A stretch of DNA of 64,000 nucleotides from Gammaproteobacteria bacterium (GTDB lineage Bacteria > Pseudomonadota > Gammaproteobacteria > Burkholderiales > Rhodocyclaceae): contig JARFTZ010000052.1 in assembly GCA_029289235.1 (NCBI GenBank), positions 84,512-148,511 on the forward strand, read 5' to 3'. Within the stretch, counting starts at the first letter, position 1. Every line of letters starts with the position of its first letter. The position numbers were made by a program, and so were the translations under genes. Positions 1-8,644 of the stretch are shown one piece after another. Under the pieces are notes generated by a model that made no database searches, was not told the origin of the DNA, and saw nothing but the letters and a program-made list of their open reading frames with translations.

Positions 1-982
1 GTCCGGCGCGCCAGGGAGCGACCGTGCCGGCTGGCAGGCTGCCTACCGGTCCGAGGTGGCCTTGCGCGTCGGCAAGCACGGTCTGGCCGGCGGTCAGATC
101 CACGGCGGCGCTGTCGACGGAGGTTTCATTCTCCGCTCTTGGCTGCGTGCGGGCCACTCGCACGCTCCCTTCTTCCACCGATACGACGGTCCGGCCCTTG
201 TCCAGACCGGTGTCGGTGTGGCGCACCGAAAAACGGGTGCCGGTCACGGTGATGCGCACGGCACCGGCGTAAACATGGAAAGGCCGTTGCGCGTCGGAAT
301 GCACGGCAAACATGGCCTGCCCGTCTTGCAAATGCACTTCGCGTCGGTCGCGATACAACTGTACGTGGGCGCGGGTAAGCGTATCGAGTTGCAGGGTACT
401 GCCCCTGGCGCCTGCCGCGCCATCGGCGTCCGGCAACATTGCGGTGAGTCGTTGTCCGCGCCCGGTGGCATAGGCCTGCTCGAAAACAGCTTGCCGATGC
501 CAGGAGTCCCAGCCCAGCCATCCCGAGCCGGCCACGACGATGGCGAGGGCCACGGTGGCGGTACGGGGGCAGAGGGCGCGCAGGCCGCGCATCGTCCACG
601 TCACGATGTTTTTCTCCCGGAGGGAGCGTTTGCGGCTCGCCGGCGGAGCAACCCGCGATGCAGGCACGGACCCCGTTCGTGCCTTTTCCGGCAGGCAGTT
701 CTTCAACCGCGCCACATCCTCGCCGGGCAGCTCCTGCAGTTCGCCAAAGGTGGCGTCCATGTCTGCAAAGGCTTCTGCGTGACGCGGGTCGGCATCCAGC
801 CAGGCTCGCAACTCGGCTTTTCCCTGTGTGTCCAGTCCGCTGCGCTGGCGCGTTACCCAGGTGGCCGCGGCAATGTCCAGCGGATCCTGGTCGAGCAAGA
901 ATGCTTCGAACTGTCGTTCGTCGCTGTCCGGTCCCGGCGCGGGGTCAGGCAGTCGATTGCGAGGAGAAAGGAGGGGAGGCAT
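1..982 (-). CDS. FecR-family anti-sigma/sigma regulator (3' end cut by window edge)
   Basis: Reading the minus strand from an ATG at 982 gives about 327 open codons that run off the window. Residues about 35-75 resemble the FecR N-terminal cytoplasmic domain (ATWVTRQRSG, then WLDADPRHAEAFADM). One membrane segment follows at about 140-155 (TATVALAIVVAGSGW), then the periplasmic FecR domain with FHVYAGAVRITVTGTRFSVR and VVSVEEGSVRVA. FecR proteins relay a signal from a TonB receptor across the inner membrane to a FecI-type sigma factor. The sigma gene lies 97 bases upstream on the same strand, so the pair should be co-transcribed; the expected TonB receptor would lie beyond the window. The start could also be a TTG 12 bases upstream; no strong ribosome site is visible for either. 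Confidence 0.9.
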   Translation of the reverse strand, partial: MPPLLSPRNRLPDPAPGPDSDERQFEAFLLDQDPLDIAAATWVTRQRSGLDTQGKAELRAWLDADPRHAEAFADMDATFGELQELPGEDVARLKNCLPEKARTGSVPASRVAPPASRKRSLREKNIVTWTMRGLRALCPRTATVALAIVVAGSGWLGWDSWHRQAVFEQAYATGRGQRLTAMLPDADGAAGARGSTLQLDTLTRAHVQLYRDRREVHLQDGQAMFAVHSDAQRPFHVYAGAVRITVTGTRFSVRHTDTGLDKGRTVVSVEEGSVRVARTQPRAENETSVDSAAVDLTAGQTVLADAQGHLGPVGSLPAGTVAPWRAG

Positions 983-1079
983 GGCTGGAGGCAATGGCGT
1001 GCTCTTATAAATGTTGACGCATCAAGGGGGATATTCCTCACCCCATTGAACCTCGTCCGGTTCGACGCGGACTTGAGAC

Positions 1080-1646
1080 CTATGTTTTCTCCTCCGCCCG
1101 GGGATGGAGGGCGCTCGTTGCCACTCCCGCTTCGCCGCGCAATCGGCGCTGGCACTGTTTGCAGGCCATCATGCCGCGCACGATGTGTTTTTCAACCATG
1201 CTGACCGAAATACCCATGTGTTCGGCGATCCGGGCGTGGCTCAGTTCGTCGAAGACATGCAGCACGAAGGCCTCGCGGCAACGGGGTGGCAATGCATCTA
1301 TCGTAGCCAGATAGGCATGAGTGATTTGTCGCGATGCCAGAGCCTCTTCGGGCTGCAGGTGGCGCGGGGCCGGCGGGGACTGATCTTCCGCCAGGGCGTC
1401 GATGTCCTCGTGCCGGCGTACCTCGGCGCGACGGTACTGGTCAACGACCAGATTGCGTGCGGTGCGATAGAGCAGGGCGCGCATGTCCAGCACGGCCTGG
1501 CCTGAGGATTGCGCACCCAATACCCGGGCGAAGCTTTCCTGCGCCAGGTCGGCGGCGGTGTCGCTGTCGCCTACCTGACGGTTGAGAAAGTTCAGCAGTT
1601 CGCGGTGGTAGCGCTCCAGCACGGATGAGTCCCGATCAAGCTTCAC
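1080..1646 (-). CDS. FecI-type ECF sigma factor
   Basis: The 188-residue protein has the two-domain layout of extracytoplasmic-function sigma factors. Region 2 is at about residues 10-80 (SDTAADLAQESFARVL, LLYRTARNLVVDQYRR). Region 4 is at about 110-170 (LPPRCREAFVLHVFDELSHARIAEHMGISVSMVEKHI), a helix-turn-helix of the FecI/PvdS kind. The start codon is GTG, because the first ATG in the region is in another frame. The gene is followed by a FecR partner and preceded by a probable Fur box about 97 bases upstream, so iron starvation is the likely cue. Its target is usually the promoter of a neighbouring TonB-dependent siderophore or haem receptor, which is not in this window. Confidence 0.92.
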   Translation of the reverse strand: MKLDRDSSVLERYHRELLNFLNRQVGDSDTAADLAQESFARVLGAQSSGQAVLDMRALLYRTARNLVVDQYRRAEVRRHEDIDALAEDQSPPAPRHLQPEEALASRQITHAYLATIDALPPRCREAFVLHVFDELSHARIAEHMGISVSMVEKHIVRGMMACKQCQRRLRGEAGVATSALHPRAEEKT

Positions 1647-1742
1647 ATCAGATTTTTCCCGCCAAGCCGGGTGTGGCTGCGCGGGAAATGGAGCGTGTAT
1701 TCGCGCACGGGCAAGAAAGTGGTAGAAAAAAACGTATTGTAA

Positions 1743-1759
1743 ATGCGAGTTATTCGCAT
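1743..1759. promoter_or_regulatory. Putative Fur box upstream of the FecI-type sigma gene
   Basis: ATGCGA at 1743-1748 and TCGCAT at 1754-1759 form a perfect 6-base inverted repeat around GTTAT. The surrounding bases (AAATGCGAGTTATTCGCATG) resemble the Fur boxes found before FecI-type sigma genes in Bordetella and Pseudomonas, which have the pattern GAGAATnATTCGCAT. The site lies 97 bases before the GTG of the sigma gene. A fur gene is present at 45739-46206. Assignment rests on pattern only. Confidence 0.5.
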
Positions 1760-2046
1760 GTAAACGCGTAGGCGAGTGTCATTCCCGGATCGTGATCGGG
1801 CAACAGCTCCGTCCTGAAGGCTTTGGCCTGGCGGCGTGGTTCTCCAATGTCCTGCCAGGGCAGTGTGCCGAACAGCCGGTCGTATTCTCTTCCGCACAAC
1901 CACTTCAGGTCTGGAATTGAGGGCGGTAGGCCGGCGGAAGTGCTGATGCAGGCGAGGAGCGAATGGGGCGACACCGTAATCGAGAATACTCTCCACTCGG
2001 TGCGGTCTGCGTGATTCATGCAGTGGCGGATGAAAAAGGCGGTCAT
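1750..2046 (-). CDS. Possible hypothetical protein (98 aa), uncertain
   Basis: The 533-base gap between the sigma gene and the outer-membrane gene contains one minus-strand frame with protein-like composition, starting MTAFFIRHCMNHADRTEW and ending PGMTLAYAFTCE. Codon third positions are GC-rich as in neighbouring genes, and residues 58-85 (REYDRLFGTLPWQDIGEPRRQ) read like a real protein. The frame stays open upstream of this ATG, back across the start of the next gene, so the true start is unclear. Its stop codon falls inside the putative Fur box. I recognise no family. It could also be the remnant of a longer gene, or chance. The rest of the gap shows no other feature. Confidence 0.35.
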   Translation of the reverse strand: MTAFFIRHCMNHADRTEWRVFSITVSPHSLLACISTSAGLPPSIPDLKWLCGREYDRLFGTLPWQDIGEPRRQAKAFRTELLPDHDPGMTLAYAFTCE

Positions 2047-2179
2047 GGGTAGAGCGAAGACTCTCGAACCGCTCTCCGGGACGGGGTACGCAGCGATAAT
2101 CGCGGTGCTGCGCCGTGCGCCGTTGCGAATGAGCGCACGCGATTTTTCAAGAACTTGACCAGGGAGGCTGGGCAATCGA

Positions 2180-3823
2180 ATGTCTCGAAAACTGAACCCG
2201 ACTGCGCCGGGATGGTGCGCGTATCTCGCGGCATGCTTGCTCGTCTTTGTTGGCGCAACCGCGTCTGCTTCGGAAGCAGGTGTTGCCGGTGACGAAGCCA
2301 CCGATCGCTCCCGATCGCCGGGTACCAACTGGGAAGGGCCGTATTTTGGCGTACATGCGGGTTACGGAAGCGGTACGGCCAAATGGGGAGCCCTGCACAG
2401 CGACTATTTTGCAGGCAGCGATTATCCGGCCGACGGTTATAACGATGGTCTGCTTGGCGGATTGCAACTGGGCTACAACAAACAGTACGACCGATGGGTC
2501 GTTGGCGTCGAAGGTGACATCAGCTTCGGCAGCCTTCTGGGCTACGCCAACTGCGGCGGGATGGCGGGAGTCGGCGGTTCCGGAGATACCTGCCGGAACC
2601 GGACCGACTGGATGGCCAGCCTCACTGCCCGTGTGGGCTATGCCACAGGCCGGTCACTCATTTATGCCAAGGCGGGCGCTGCCTATGCCCGCGACAAGAT
2701 CGAGGTGACCAATTACTACGTGATGCCCATGCCCCCGGCGCGTGATTCGGCCAATCGCTTCGGCTGGACCGTTGGCGCGGGTATCGCCTATGCCCTCGAT
2801 TCAAGGTGGTCGGTCAGCGCTGAATACGATTATTACGACCTTGGCAGGGAAACCTATCATCTGACGGCACACGGTGTCCCCGCCGCCGTCGATATCAGGC
2901 ATGCGCAGCACGTCGCCAGGCTGGGACTGAACTACCGTTTGGGCGAAGCGGGTGAAAAAAGCCTTATTGCATCGCTTGGCAACGATTTTCGCGGCGAATT
3001 TGGTGCCCGTATCGGCTATTCAACCGGACGCTTTCAAAAACGGTTGTTTGATTCCGATGATCACGACCAGTTGTTTTCGGTGCTGACCTGGTCGGGACAG
3101 GGCGGGACCACCGTCGAAGCCTTCGCCCGGCTCGATCACAACGCCGGATGGTTCGTGAAAGGTACGCTTGGGGGGCTCAACATCCAGTCGAGCCGGATGC
3201 ACGACGAGGATACGGCCGAAGCGATGGCGCCCTATCCGTATTCCGATACCGTCTCGGTGACTCGAAACGGTCGCACCCGCTACGGCTCTCTTGATCTGGG
3301 GCTGATGCTCGAGCGGAATGACCGCTGGGATCTCGGCGCCTTTGTCGGCTATGGCTTCTACTCGCAACATCTCAATGCCTACGGCTGCAAGCAGGTTGCC
3401 AGCAATCCGTTCGTTTGTTCACCGGGGCAGGTCGTTTCCGGTGCGTTGATCCTGAGCGAGAACGAAGAATGGGATGTCGCCCGCCTTGGCCTTGCCGGCA
3501 GTTATCTGCCGACTGAACGCTTGCGGGTTTCCGGGGAAATCGTCTGGTTTCCATATGCGCACCTGACCTCGACTGACAATCACTGGTATCGGCCAGACAT
3601 CAATTCGTTGAAGCAGCACGGCAGCAGTTCCCGGGGCTTCGAGGTGGAAACCCGCCTGTCGTATTCAATCAGCCGGCAGTGGTCCATCGGCGCGATCTTG
3701 CGTTACCTCTCCCTGGAGGCTGATGGCAGTACGCGTTTTCCAGGGTCTGCGCATTCACCGATGCACTTCAGCTCGTCGCGAGCGACGGCTTTTCTTCAGT
3801 CCGCTTATCGCTTCGATTTGTGA
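2180..3823 (+). CDS. Outer-membrane protein: OmpA-like barrel fused to omptin-like barrel
   Basis: The 547-residue protein has a signal peptide (about 1-33, ending FVGATASASE). The first barrel, about residues 50-255, is of the Omp25/OmpA type: it opens NWEGPYFGVHAGYGSG, has alternating aromatic beta strands, and ends with RLGLNYRLGE. A second barrel at about 260-547 opens SLGNDFRGEFGARIGYSTG and includes WFVKGTLGGLNIQSSRMHDED. It ends in an outer-membrane signature (AFLQSAYRFDL, terminal Leu after aromatics). This second half looks omptin-like; Asp466-Asn-His468 echoes the Asp-x-His of omptin active sites, but that match is weak. A GGGAGG-like ribosome site is about 12 bases upstream. Whether it is a protease or only a structural barrel cannot be told from sequence alone. 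Confidence 0.75.
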   Translation: MSRKLNPTAPGWCAYLAACLLVFVGATASASEAGVAGDEATDRSRSPGTNWEGPYFGVHAGYGSGTAKWGALHSDYFAGSDYPADGYNDGLLGGLQLGYNKQYDRWVVGVEGDISFGSLLGYANCGGMAGVGGSGDTCRNRTDWMASLTARVGYATGRSLIYAKAGAAYARDKIEVTNYYVMPMPPARDSANRFGWTVGAGIAYALDSRWSVSAEYDYYDLGRETYHLTAHGVPAAVDIRHAQHVARLGLNYRLGEAGEKSLIASLGNDFRGEFGARIGYSTGRFQKRLFDSDDHDQLFSVLTWSGQGGTTVEAFARLDHNAGWFVKGTLGGLNIQSSRMHDEDTAEAMAPYPYSDTVSVTRNGRTRYGSLDLGLMLERNDRWDLGAFVGYGFYSQHLNAYGCKQVASNPFVCSPGQVVSGALILSENEEWDVARLGLAGSYLPTERLRVSGEIVWFPYAHLTSTDNHWYRPDINSLKQHGSSSRGFEVETRLSYSISRQWSIGAILRYLSLEADGSTRFPGSAHSPMHFSSSRATAFLQSAYRFDL

Positions 3824-3931
3824 GGGAGCGGTGACGGCTGGGCACCAAAGCGAAAAAAGGCGAGAAATAGTTCACGTTGTCCGCACGGCTTGTGCGCTAG
3901 ACTCCGCGCGTTTTCAAGGAGAATCTTCGCC

Positions 3932-5674
3932 ATGCGCGTATCAGGCCACCGATTATTGACCCTCGCGTTCTGCATCGCCTTGCCGTTTTCCGCGAATGCC
4001 GCGGGGCTCGGCGAACTTCGGGTGGCCAGCGCGCTTGGCGAACGGTTCAGAGCGGAAATCCCGGTCGTCAATGCTACGGAATCGATGTCGCAGGGCTGTT
4101 TCCATCTGGCGACGACGGCGCCCGAGGCGATTGCCGACGCCCCCTGGCTGGACAATGCGCATGTCGCCTTCGAAGCGAACCCGCCACGGCTGCTGATCAG
4201 CACGCGGAGGCCCGTGTTCGATCCGGTCGTGCAACTGGCGATCTACACCGGTTGCGGCACCTACCTCACCCGCCATTTCGTCGCCTTGCTCTCGCCGCCG
4301 AAAGACCCGGTGGCCAGCTCGCCGGCCCTTTCCCGCGAGATTCGCCCGGCCGTTGCGACGCCGCCTGTACAGCCCGCAGCGGGCGAAGGCATGCCTCGCC
4401 GAAAGGTGGCGAGTTCCGCGCGCACGGCCTTGCCCGGGGAGACAGCGAGCGACATGGCGCGCCGCTTGCACCCCCGCAGCAAGGCGGCACAGAAACGGTT
4501 CGTCGATCAGATGGTTGCGCTCAACCCGGAGTGGTTGAGTTCGTCGGCTGGCGATGAGTTGCTGCCGGAGGGCGTTGACCTCAAGTATCCGCAGCCGCCA
4601 CAGCGCAAGAAAGCCGAGCGCAAAGTCGCACCCGCCAGCGCGACAGCGGCGGAGCCTGCGACGAAGTCCTCTGCGACCGACACGGCGGACAAGAGCGATC
4701 GCCTGGTCCTCTCTCCCGGTGAACCGCTGCTGCCAGGACCGGCCGCAGAACTTTCTCCCGCCCGCGTGGATGCCGAGATAAGCGCCAGGATCAGCGGCGT
4801 CGAGCAGCAAATCATTACCGCGCGCGCCCAGATAAAGTCGCTGCGTGACCAGTATCCGTCGCCGCCGCCGGCTGTTCAGACCCTGCTGGCGGATCTGGAG
4901 GCGCGGCTCATTACCGTCGAGCTGAATGTCGCGCGCATCAATCTTGCCAATCTGGCGGGTGAGAAGCAGCCGGAACCGATGCCGCCACCGGTTGCGCCTG
5001 TGTCCGTTGCCGCTACAAGCAGCATGGACGCGCAGACCAATCCAGTTGAAAGCGAGAAGGCTGTCGAACCTCCCTTCGTCGCTCCGCCTGCGCCGACAGC
5101 GGTCCCGGTCGCTGATGCGGCGGACGGATTCGATGTCGGCGTGTTTTTGCTGGGCGTGCTGGGCTTCGGAGTCGGCTTGGGGACCCTTCTCTATCGCCGC
5201 GCCAGGGGCAGGGGCGTTCCGTTGAATACGCAGGAGGCCCGGGAGACGCAAGGGGGACAACCGCAGATTCAGGTGGTGGATACCGTGTTTGGCGGGGGGT
5301 CGGGAAGCCAGCGGATGCCCAAGCCGCAGATGGTGAGTCCGAAACCGGCGCTGTCGGAGGCCCCGGTCGGTGAAACAGCGGATCCAACACCGCGCCCCGT
5401 CGTTGATGATCCGGAAGAGATCGAGCGCCCGGTGGAAATGGCCGACATCATGCTGGCCTATGGACAGACCCAGAGTGCCATCGATGTGCTCAAGGGGTTT
5501 ATCGACGCACATCCGGCCAGATCCTTCAAGACGGCGATGCGCCTTCTGGAACTGTACAAGCAGGCGAACATGCGGATGGAGTTCGAGGAGTTCGCGACGC
5601 AACTTTCCCGGCAGCATGGCATTTCGCCAATGCGCTGGCATGACATGCGCTCGGGTGAGGCGGGGAAGAACTGA
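3932..5674 (+). CDS. Short FimV-like protein (inner-membrane TPR/LysM-type)
   Basis: The ATG at 3932 follows AAGGAG and gives 580 residues. There is a signal peptide (1-23), then GLGELRVASALGERFRAEI, the typical opening of the FimV N-terminal domain. Next comes a degenerate LysM-like stretch (about 165-225: ARRLHPRSKAAQKRFVDQMV), a Pro/Ala-rich linker with a coiled-coil-like segment at about 280-340, and one membrane helix at about 400-420. The C-terminal FimV domain has a TPR-like repeat at about 495-575 (MLAYGQTQSAIDVLKGFID). FimV organises the cell pole and supports type IV pili and, in some species, polar signalling. This copy is well short of the 900-plus residues of Pseudomonas FimV. 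No pilus genes are adjacent. Confidence 0.85.
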   Translation: MRVSGHRLLTLAFCIALPFSANAAGLGELRVASALGERFRAEIPVVNATESMSQGCFHLATTAPEAIADAPWLDNAHVAFEANPPRLLISTRRPVFDPVVQLAIYTGCGTYLTRHFVALLSPPKDPVASSPALSREIRPAVATPPVQPAAGEGMPRRKVASSARTALPGETASDMARRLHPRSKAAQKRFVDQMVALNPEWLSSSAGDELLPEGVDLKYPQPPQRKKAERKVAPASATAAEPATKSSATDTADKSDRLVLSPGEPLLPGPAAELSPARVDAEISARISGVEQQIITARAQIKSLRDQYPSPPPAVQTLLADLEARLITVELNVARINLANLAGEKQPEPMPPPVAPVSVAATSSMDAQTNPVESEKAVEPPFVAPPAPTAVPVADAADGFDVGVFLLGVLGFGVGLGTLLYRRARGRGVPLNTQEARETQGGQPQIQVVDTVFGGGSGSQRMPKPQMVSPKPALSEAPVGETADPTPRPVVDDPEEIERPVEMADIMLAYGQTQSAIDVLKGFIDAHPARSFKTAMRLLELYKQANMRMEFEEFATQLSRQHGISPMRWHDMRSGEAGKN

Positions 5675-5728
5675 AAGGGCGACCGGGCGGCACAACGCCG
5701 GGCCGCCGGCGGCGGATACGGTGTTACG

Positions 5729-5968
5729 TCAGGCCGGGATTTTGACCTTCGCCACGCTCGCGTTGGCAGCGTTGTCCGGCAGGTGACGTTTCGGCAGGCT
5801 CGTTTCCTGGAATTTGAGGAAATGTCGCGTCCATTCCTGTAGCGATATCTCGGCAATGACGACTTGCCGGCGGTCGCCGAGGCTTCGACGTTCGCGGCAA
5901 CCGGCCGGCGGACCGTCGTCCCTGATTCTCCGGTCTGCCTGCTTGCGTTTTTCGTCGAAAAGAAACAT
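5729..5968 (-). CDS. Hypothetical basic protein (79 aa)
   Basis: A minus-strand frame starts at 5968 behind ACGAGG, a good ribosome site 6 bases away. The protein begins MFLFDEKRKQADRRIRDDG and carries repeated Arg-rich motifs (DRRIRDDG, ERRSLGDRRQ), then EISLQEWTRHFLKFQ. It has no signal peptide or membrane segment and is probably a small soluble protein. The R-R-x-x-x-D-R-R pattern is common in short uncharacterised betaproteobacterial proteins. I assign no function. It lies 175 bases downstream of the LysR gene on the same strand and tail to tail with the FimV-like gene. Confidence 0.65.
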   Translation of the reverse strand: MFLFDEKRKQADRRIRDDGPPAGCRERRSLGDRRQVVIAEISLQEWTRHFLKFQETSLPKRHLPDNAANASVAKVKIPA

Positions 5969-6143
5969 GGATGTCCTCGTGGTAAATCACTGTGGTGACA
6001 GGCTTTTCTGCAACCCCTTGCATGGCTGGGTTCGGCGCCGGAGCGATTATCCTGAACGCAGTTGAAAGGTAGCATCCAGCGTGTCGGAAACGCGTGACGT
6101 AATTCACGCCTGGGGAAAAATATCTGCCTTTGGTAATAGCCGC

Positions 6144-7037
6144 TCACGCCATGGCGGCGAGCAGCATCTCGATGAACGCCCGCGTTTTCGCCGGCATCAG
6201 CCGCCGACCGGGAAAGACCGCCCAGGCAGTGTGCGAAGGCGGTGTCCAGGCCGGGAGGACGCGGCGCAGGAGACCGCTGCGCACGCTGGGTTGCGCGAAG
6301 ACGGTCGGCGCCGAGGCGATGCCGGCGCCGGCAATGGCGAGGCGGATCAGCAATTCCGGCGAGTTGGCGGTGGCGGTGCCCGGTGGCAGTCCTTCCCACG
6401 CTTCATCACCGTGCTGCAACCGCCAGTTGACCGGCTCGCCGTGGCGTCCGAGCAGGCGCAAGGAGCGGTGGCGGGCGAGGTCGGCGGGCGTTTGCGGATC
6501 GCCGTGCTCGGCGAGGTAGGAAGGCGCTGCGTAGAGTCCGGCGTCGAACTCGGCGAGCTTGCGTGCGGCGAGGAGTGCGTCGTCGGGCAATTCGCCCATG
6601 CGGATCGCCAGGTCGAAATTTTCGCCGAGCAGGTCGACGCGGCGCGGCGAGAGATCGAGTTCAAGCGAGACTTCAGGGTGCAGGGTGACGAAGGCGGCGA
6701 GCATCTCGGCCAGCAGCAGATTGGCGAAGTCGCTCGGCATGGAAACGCGCAATCGTCCGCTCGGACGGGCCTGACGGTATTCGGAAAGCGCCTTCACCGC
6801 ATCCACCTCGGCGGCCACCTGGCGGGCGTGTTCGAGCAACTGCAGACCGAATTCGGTCAGCGTCAGGCGCCGCGTCGTGCGCAACATCAGCCGCTCGCCG
6901 AGGCGCTCTTCCAGCAGAGTGATGCGTCGCGATACGGTCGATTTCGGCAGGCCGATGCGCTCGGCGGCGCGACTGAAACTGCCGGTTTCAGCGACGCGGG
7001 CGAAGATCAGGAGGTCGTTGGGGGTAAATTGTTCCAT
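6144..7037 (-). CDS. LysR-family transcriptional regulator
   Basis: This is a 297-residue protein of standard LysR length. The winged helix-turn-helix occupies residues 1-65 ([20 protein letters not shown], then [15 protein letters not shown]). The type 2 periplasmic-binding-like effector domain covers about 90-295 ([26 protein letters not shown]). It is divergent from azoR and pirin, the usual layout for a LysR regulator and its targets, so it probably controls those genes in response to a quinone, azo or electrophile signal. A perfect 9-base inverted repeat spans its own start codon, which suggests autoregulation. The effector cannot be read from sequence. Confidence 0.93.
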   Translation of the reverse strand: MEQFTPNDLLIFARVAETGSFSRAAERIGLPKSTVSRRITLLEERLGERLMLRTTRRLTLTEFGLQLLEHARQVAAEVDAVKALSEYRQARPSGRLRVSMPSDFANLLLAEMLAAFVTLHPEVSLELDLSPRRVDLLGENFDLAIRMGELPDDALLAARKLAEFDAGLYAAPSYLAEHGDPQTPADLARHRSLRLLGRHGEPVNWRLQHGDEAWEGLPPGTATANSPELLIRLAIAGAGIASAPTVFAQPSVRSGLLRRVLPAWTPPSHTAWAVFPGRRLMPAKTRAFIEMLLAAMA

Positions 7038-7049
7038 GGGTGGAACAAT
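7028..7049. promoter_or_regulatory. Perfect inverted repeat across the LysR start codon (probable operator)
   Basis: ATTGTTCCA (7028-7036) and TGGAACAAT (7041-7049) are exact reverse complements around TGGG. The minus-strand start codon of the LysR gene (7035-7037) lies inside the repeat. Perfect dyads in the gap between a LysR gene and its divergent target are typical regulator-binding sites. A second, looser dyad, ATCCG-N13-CGGAT, follows at 7053-7075. Confidence 0.55.
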
Positions 7050-7131
7050 GTTATCCGAATCAAGGTCTTCCGGATCGATTTTTGCAGGAATAAAGTGCGT
7101 CCATCGCTACCACAAACCCAAGGAGTCCCGC

Positions 7132-7728
7132 ATGAACATCCTGCAAATCAATTCCAGCGCCCGTCAGGGGGCCAACTCGACCCGCGTCGCCGACGCCATC
7201 GTCGCCAGACTGACGGCTTCGCAACCGTCGGCGAACGTCGTTCTGCGCAACCTGGCGACCGAGCCGCACCCGGTTCTCGACGAGGCCGCCCTGGGCGCCC
7301 TGTTTACCCCGGCCGACCAGCGCACCCCGGAGCAGGCGGCGCGCGTGGCGCTCGACGATGCGCTGATCGCCGAGGTGCAAGCGGCTGACGTGATCGTGCT
7401 GGGCGTGCCGATGTACAACCTCGGCGTGCCGGTGCAGCTGAAAACCTGGATCGACGCCATCGCCCGTGCCGGCGTGACCTTCCGCTACACCGAGAACGGG
7501 CCGGAAGGGTTGCTCAAGGGCAAGAAGGTCTACGTCGCCCTGGCGCGTGGCGGACGTTACCGGGATACGCCGTTCGACACCCAGGTTCCGTACCTGCGTA
7601 CCGTACTCGGCTTCCTCGGCATCGCCGACGTCAGCTTTATCTACGCCGAGGGACTGAACATGGGGCCGGACGCGGCCGAGCAGGGATTTGCCGAGGCCGA
7701 GGCGGACATCGCCGCGGCAGTGGCGTGA
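7132..7728 (+). CDS. azoR: FMN-dependent NADH:quinone/azo reductase
   Basis: The ATG at 7132 follows AAGGAG and yields 198 residues, matching AzoR length. The flavodoxin-like fold is visible: [13 protein letters not shown] binds the FMN phosphate, [20 protein letters not shown] is the conserved AzoR core, and ARGGRY precedes the last strand. The enzyme reduces quinones and azo dyes by two electrons with NADH in the cytoplasm and is thought to protect against electrophilic quinones. The pirin gene starts 13 bases after its stop, so the two form an operon divergent from the LysR regulator. Confidence 0.95.
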   Translation: MNILQINSSARQGANSTRVADAIVARLTASQPSANVVLRNLATEPHPVLDEAALGALFTPADQRTPEQAARVALDDALIAEVQAADVIVLGVPMYNLGVPVQLKTWIDAIARAGVTFRYTENGPEGLLKGKKVYVALARGGRYRDTPFDTQVPYLRTVLGFLGIADVSFIYAEGLNMGPDAAEQGFAEAEADIAAAVA

Positions 7729-7741
7729 CGGGAGGAGCATC

Positions 7742-8623
7742 ATGAACGCAGAAAGGATCGTAGCAAGGAACGCGGCAACCATCCGGCATTCGCGCACGGT
7801 CGAGCAGGTGGTCGCCGGCAAGGCGACCTCGGACGGCGCCGGCGTCAAGCTGACCCGGGTGCTGACCCAGGGACTGCAGAAGCGCCTCGATCCGTTCCTC
7901 ATGCTCGACGCCTTCGGCAGCGACAACCCTGACGACTACATCGCCGGATTCCCCGATCATCCGCACCGCGGCTTCGAGACGATCACCTACATGCTCGCCG
8001 GACGCATGCGTCACCGCGACAGCGCCGGCCATGAAGGCGTCCTCGAAGGCGGCGGCGTGCAGTGGATGACGGCCGGGCGCGGCGTCATCCACTCGGAGAT
8101 TCCGCAGCAGGAATCCGATGTGATGGAAGGATTCCAACTCTGGCTGAACCTGCCGGCGCGGGACAAGCTTTGTGCTCCGTGGTATCGCGATTTCGCCGCC
8201 GCAGAATTGCCGCGCTTTGTGACCGATACCGGCGTTGCGGTGACGGTGATCGCCGGTGAGACCCATGGCGTGAGCGGGGCAGTGACGCGCGCGGCGACCA
8301 TGCCTTTGTACCTTGACATCCACCTGCCGGCGGGTGTGCGGTTCGACCAGGCGTTGCCTCCCGGATACAACGCCTTCCTCTACGTTTATCGCGGCGAAAT
8401 TGCGGTTGCCGGTTCGGTGGTTCCCGCGCAACGGATGGCTATCCTGGCGAACGATCCGGGAACGGACGGCGTGGTGATCGAAGCGGGTTCAGAGGCCCGG
8501 ATCCTGCTGATCGCCGGCCAGCCCCTGAACGAGCCGATCGTCCAGTACGGGCCCTTTGTCATGAACAACGAGCAGGAGGTCTACCAGGCGCTCGCGGATT
8601 ATCGTGAAGGGCGGCTGGCCTGA
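7742..8623 (+). CDS. Pirin-family protein
   Basis: The ATG at 7742 follows GGGAGGAGC and yields 293 residues. The N-terminal cupin carries the pirin signature (FPDHPHRGFETITYMLAG, then GGGVQWMTAGRGVIHSE), including the metal-binding His residues. The C-terminal cupin domain follows from about residue 170. Bacterial pirins bind iron or other metals and some act as quercetin dioxygenases, while others modulate metabolism. Co-transcription with azoR and a LysR regulator suggests a role in handling redox-active aromatic compounds. The exact reaction is not predictable. Confidence 0.93.
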   Translation: MNAERIVARNAATIRHSRTVEQVVAGKATSDGAGVKLTRVLTQGLQKRLDPFLMLDAFGSDNPDDYIAGFPDHPHRGFETITYMLAGRMRHRDSAGHEGVLEGGGVQWMTAGRGVIHSEIPQQESDVMEGFQLWLNLPARDKLCAPWYRDFAAAELPRFVTDTGVAVTVIAGETHGVSGAVTRAATMPLYLDIHLPAGVRFDQALPPGYNAFLYVYRGEIAVAGSVVPAQRMAILANDPGTDGVVIEAGSEARILLIAGQPLNEPIVQYGPFVMNNEQEVYQALADYREGRLA

Positions 8624-8644
8624 TCAGGCGTCGCCTTCCGTGCT

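Noticed and set aside
56-1204. 382-codon plus-strand frame at the left edge
   Set aside because: It is antisense to FecR and the sigma gene, both of which show family motifs on the minus strand.
3953-5695. 580-codon open frame antisense to the FimV-like gene
   Set aside because: Arg-rich shadow with no motif; the sense frame has a ribosome site, signal peptide and membrane helix.
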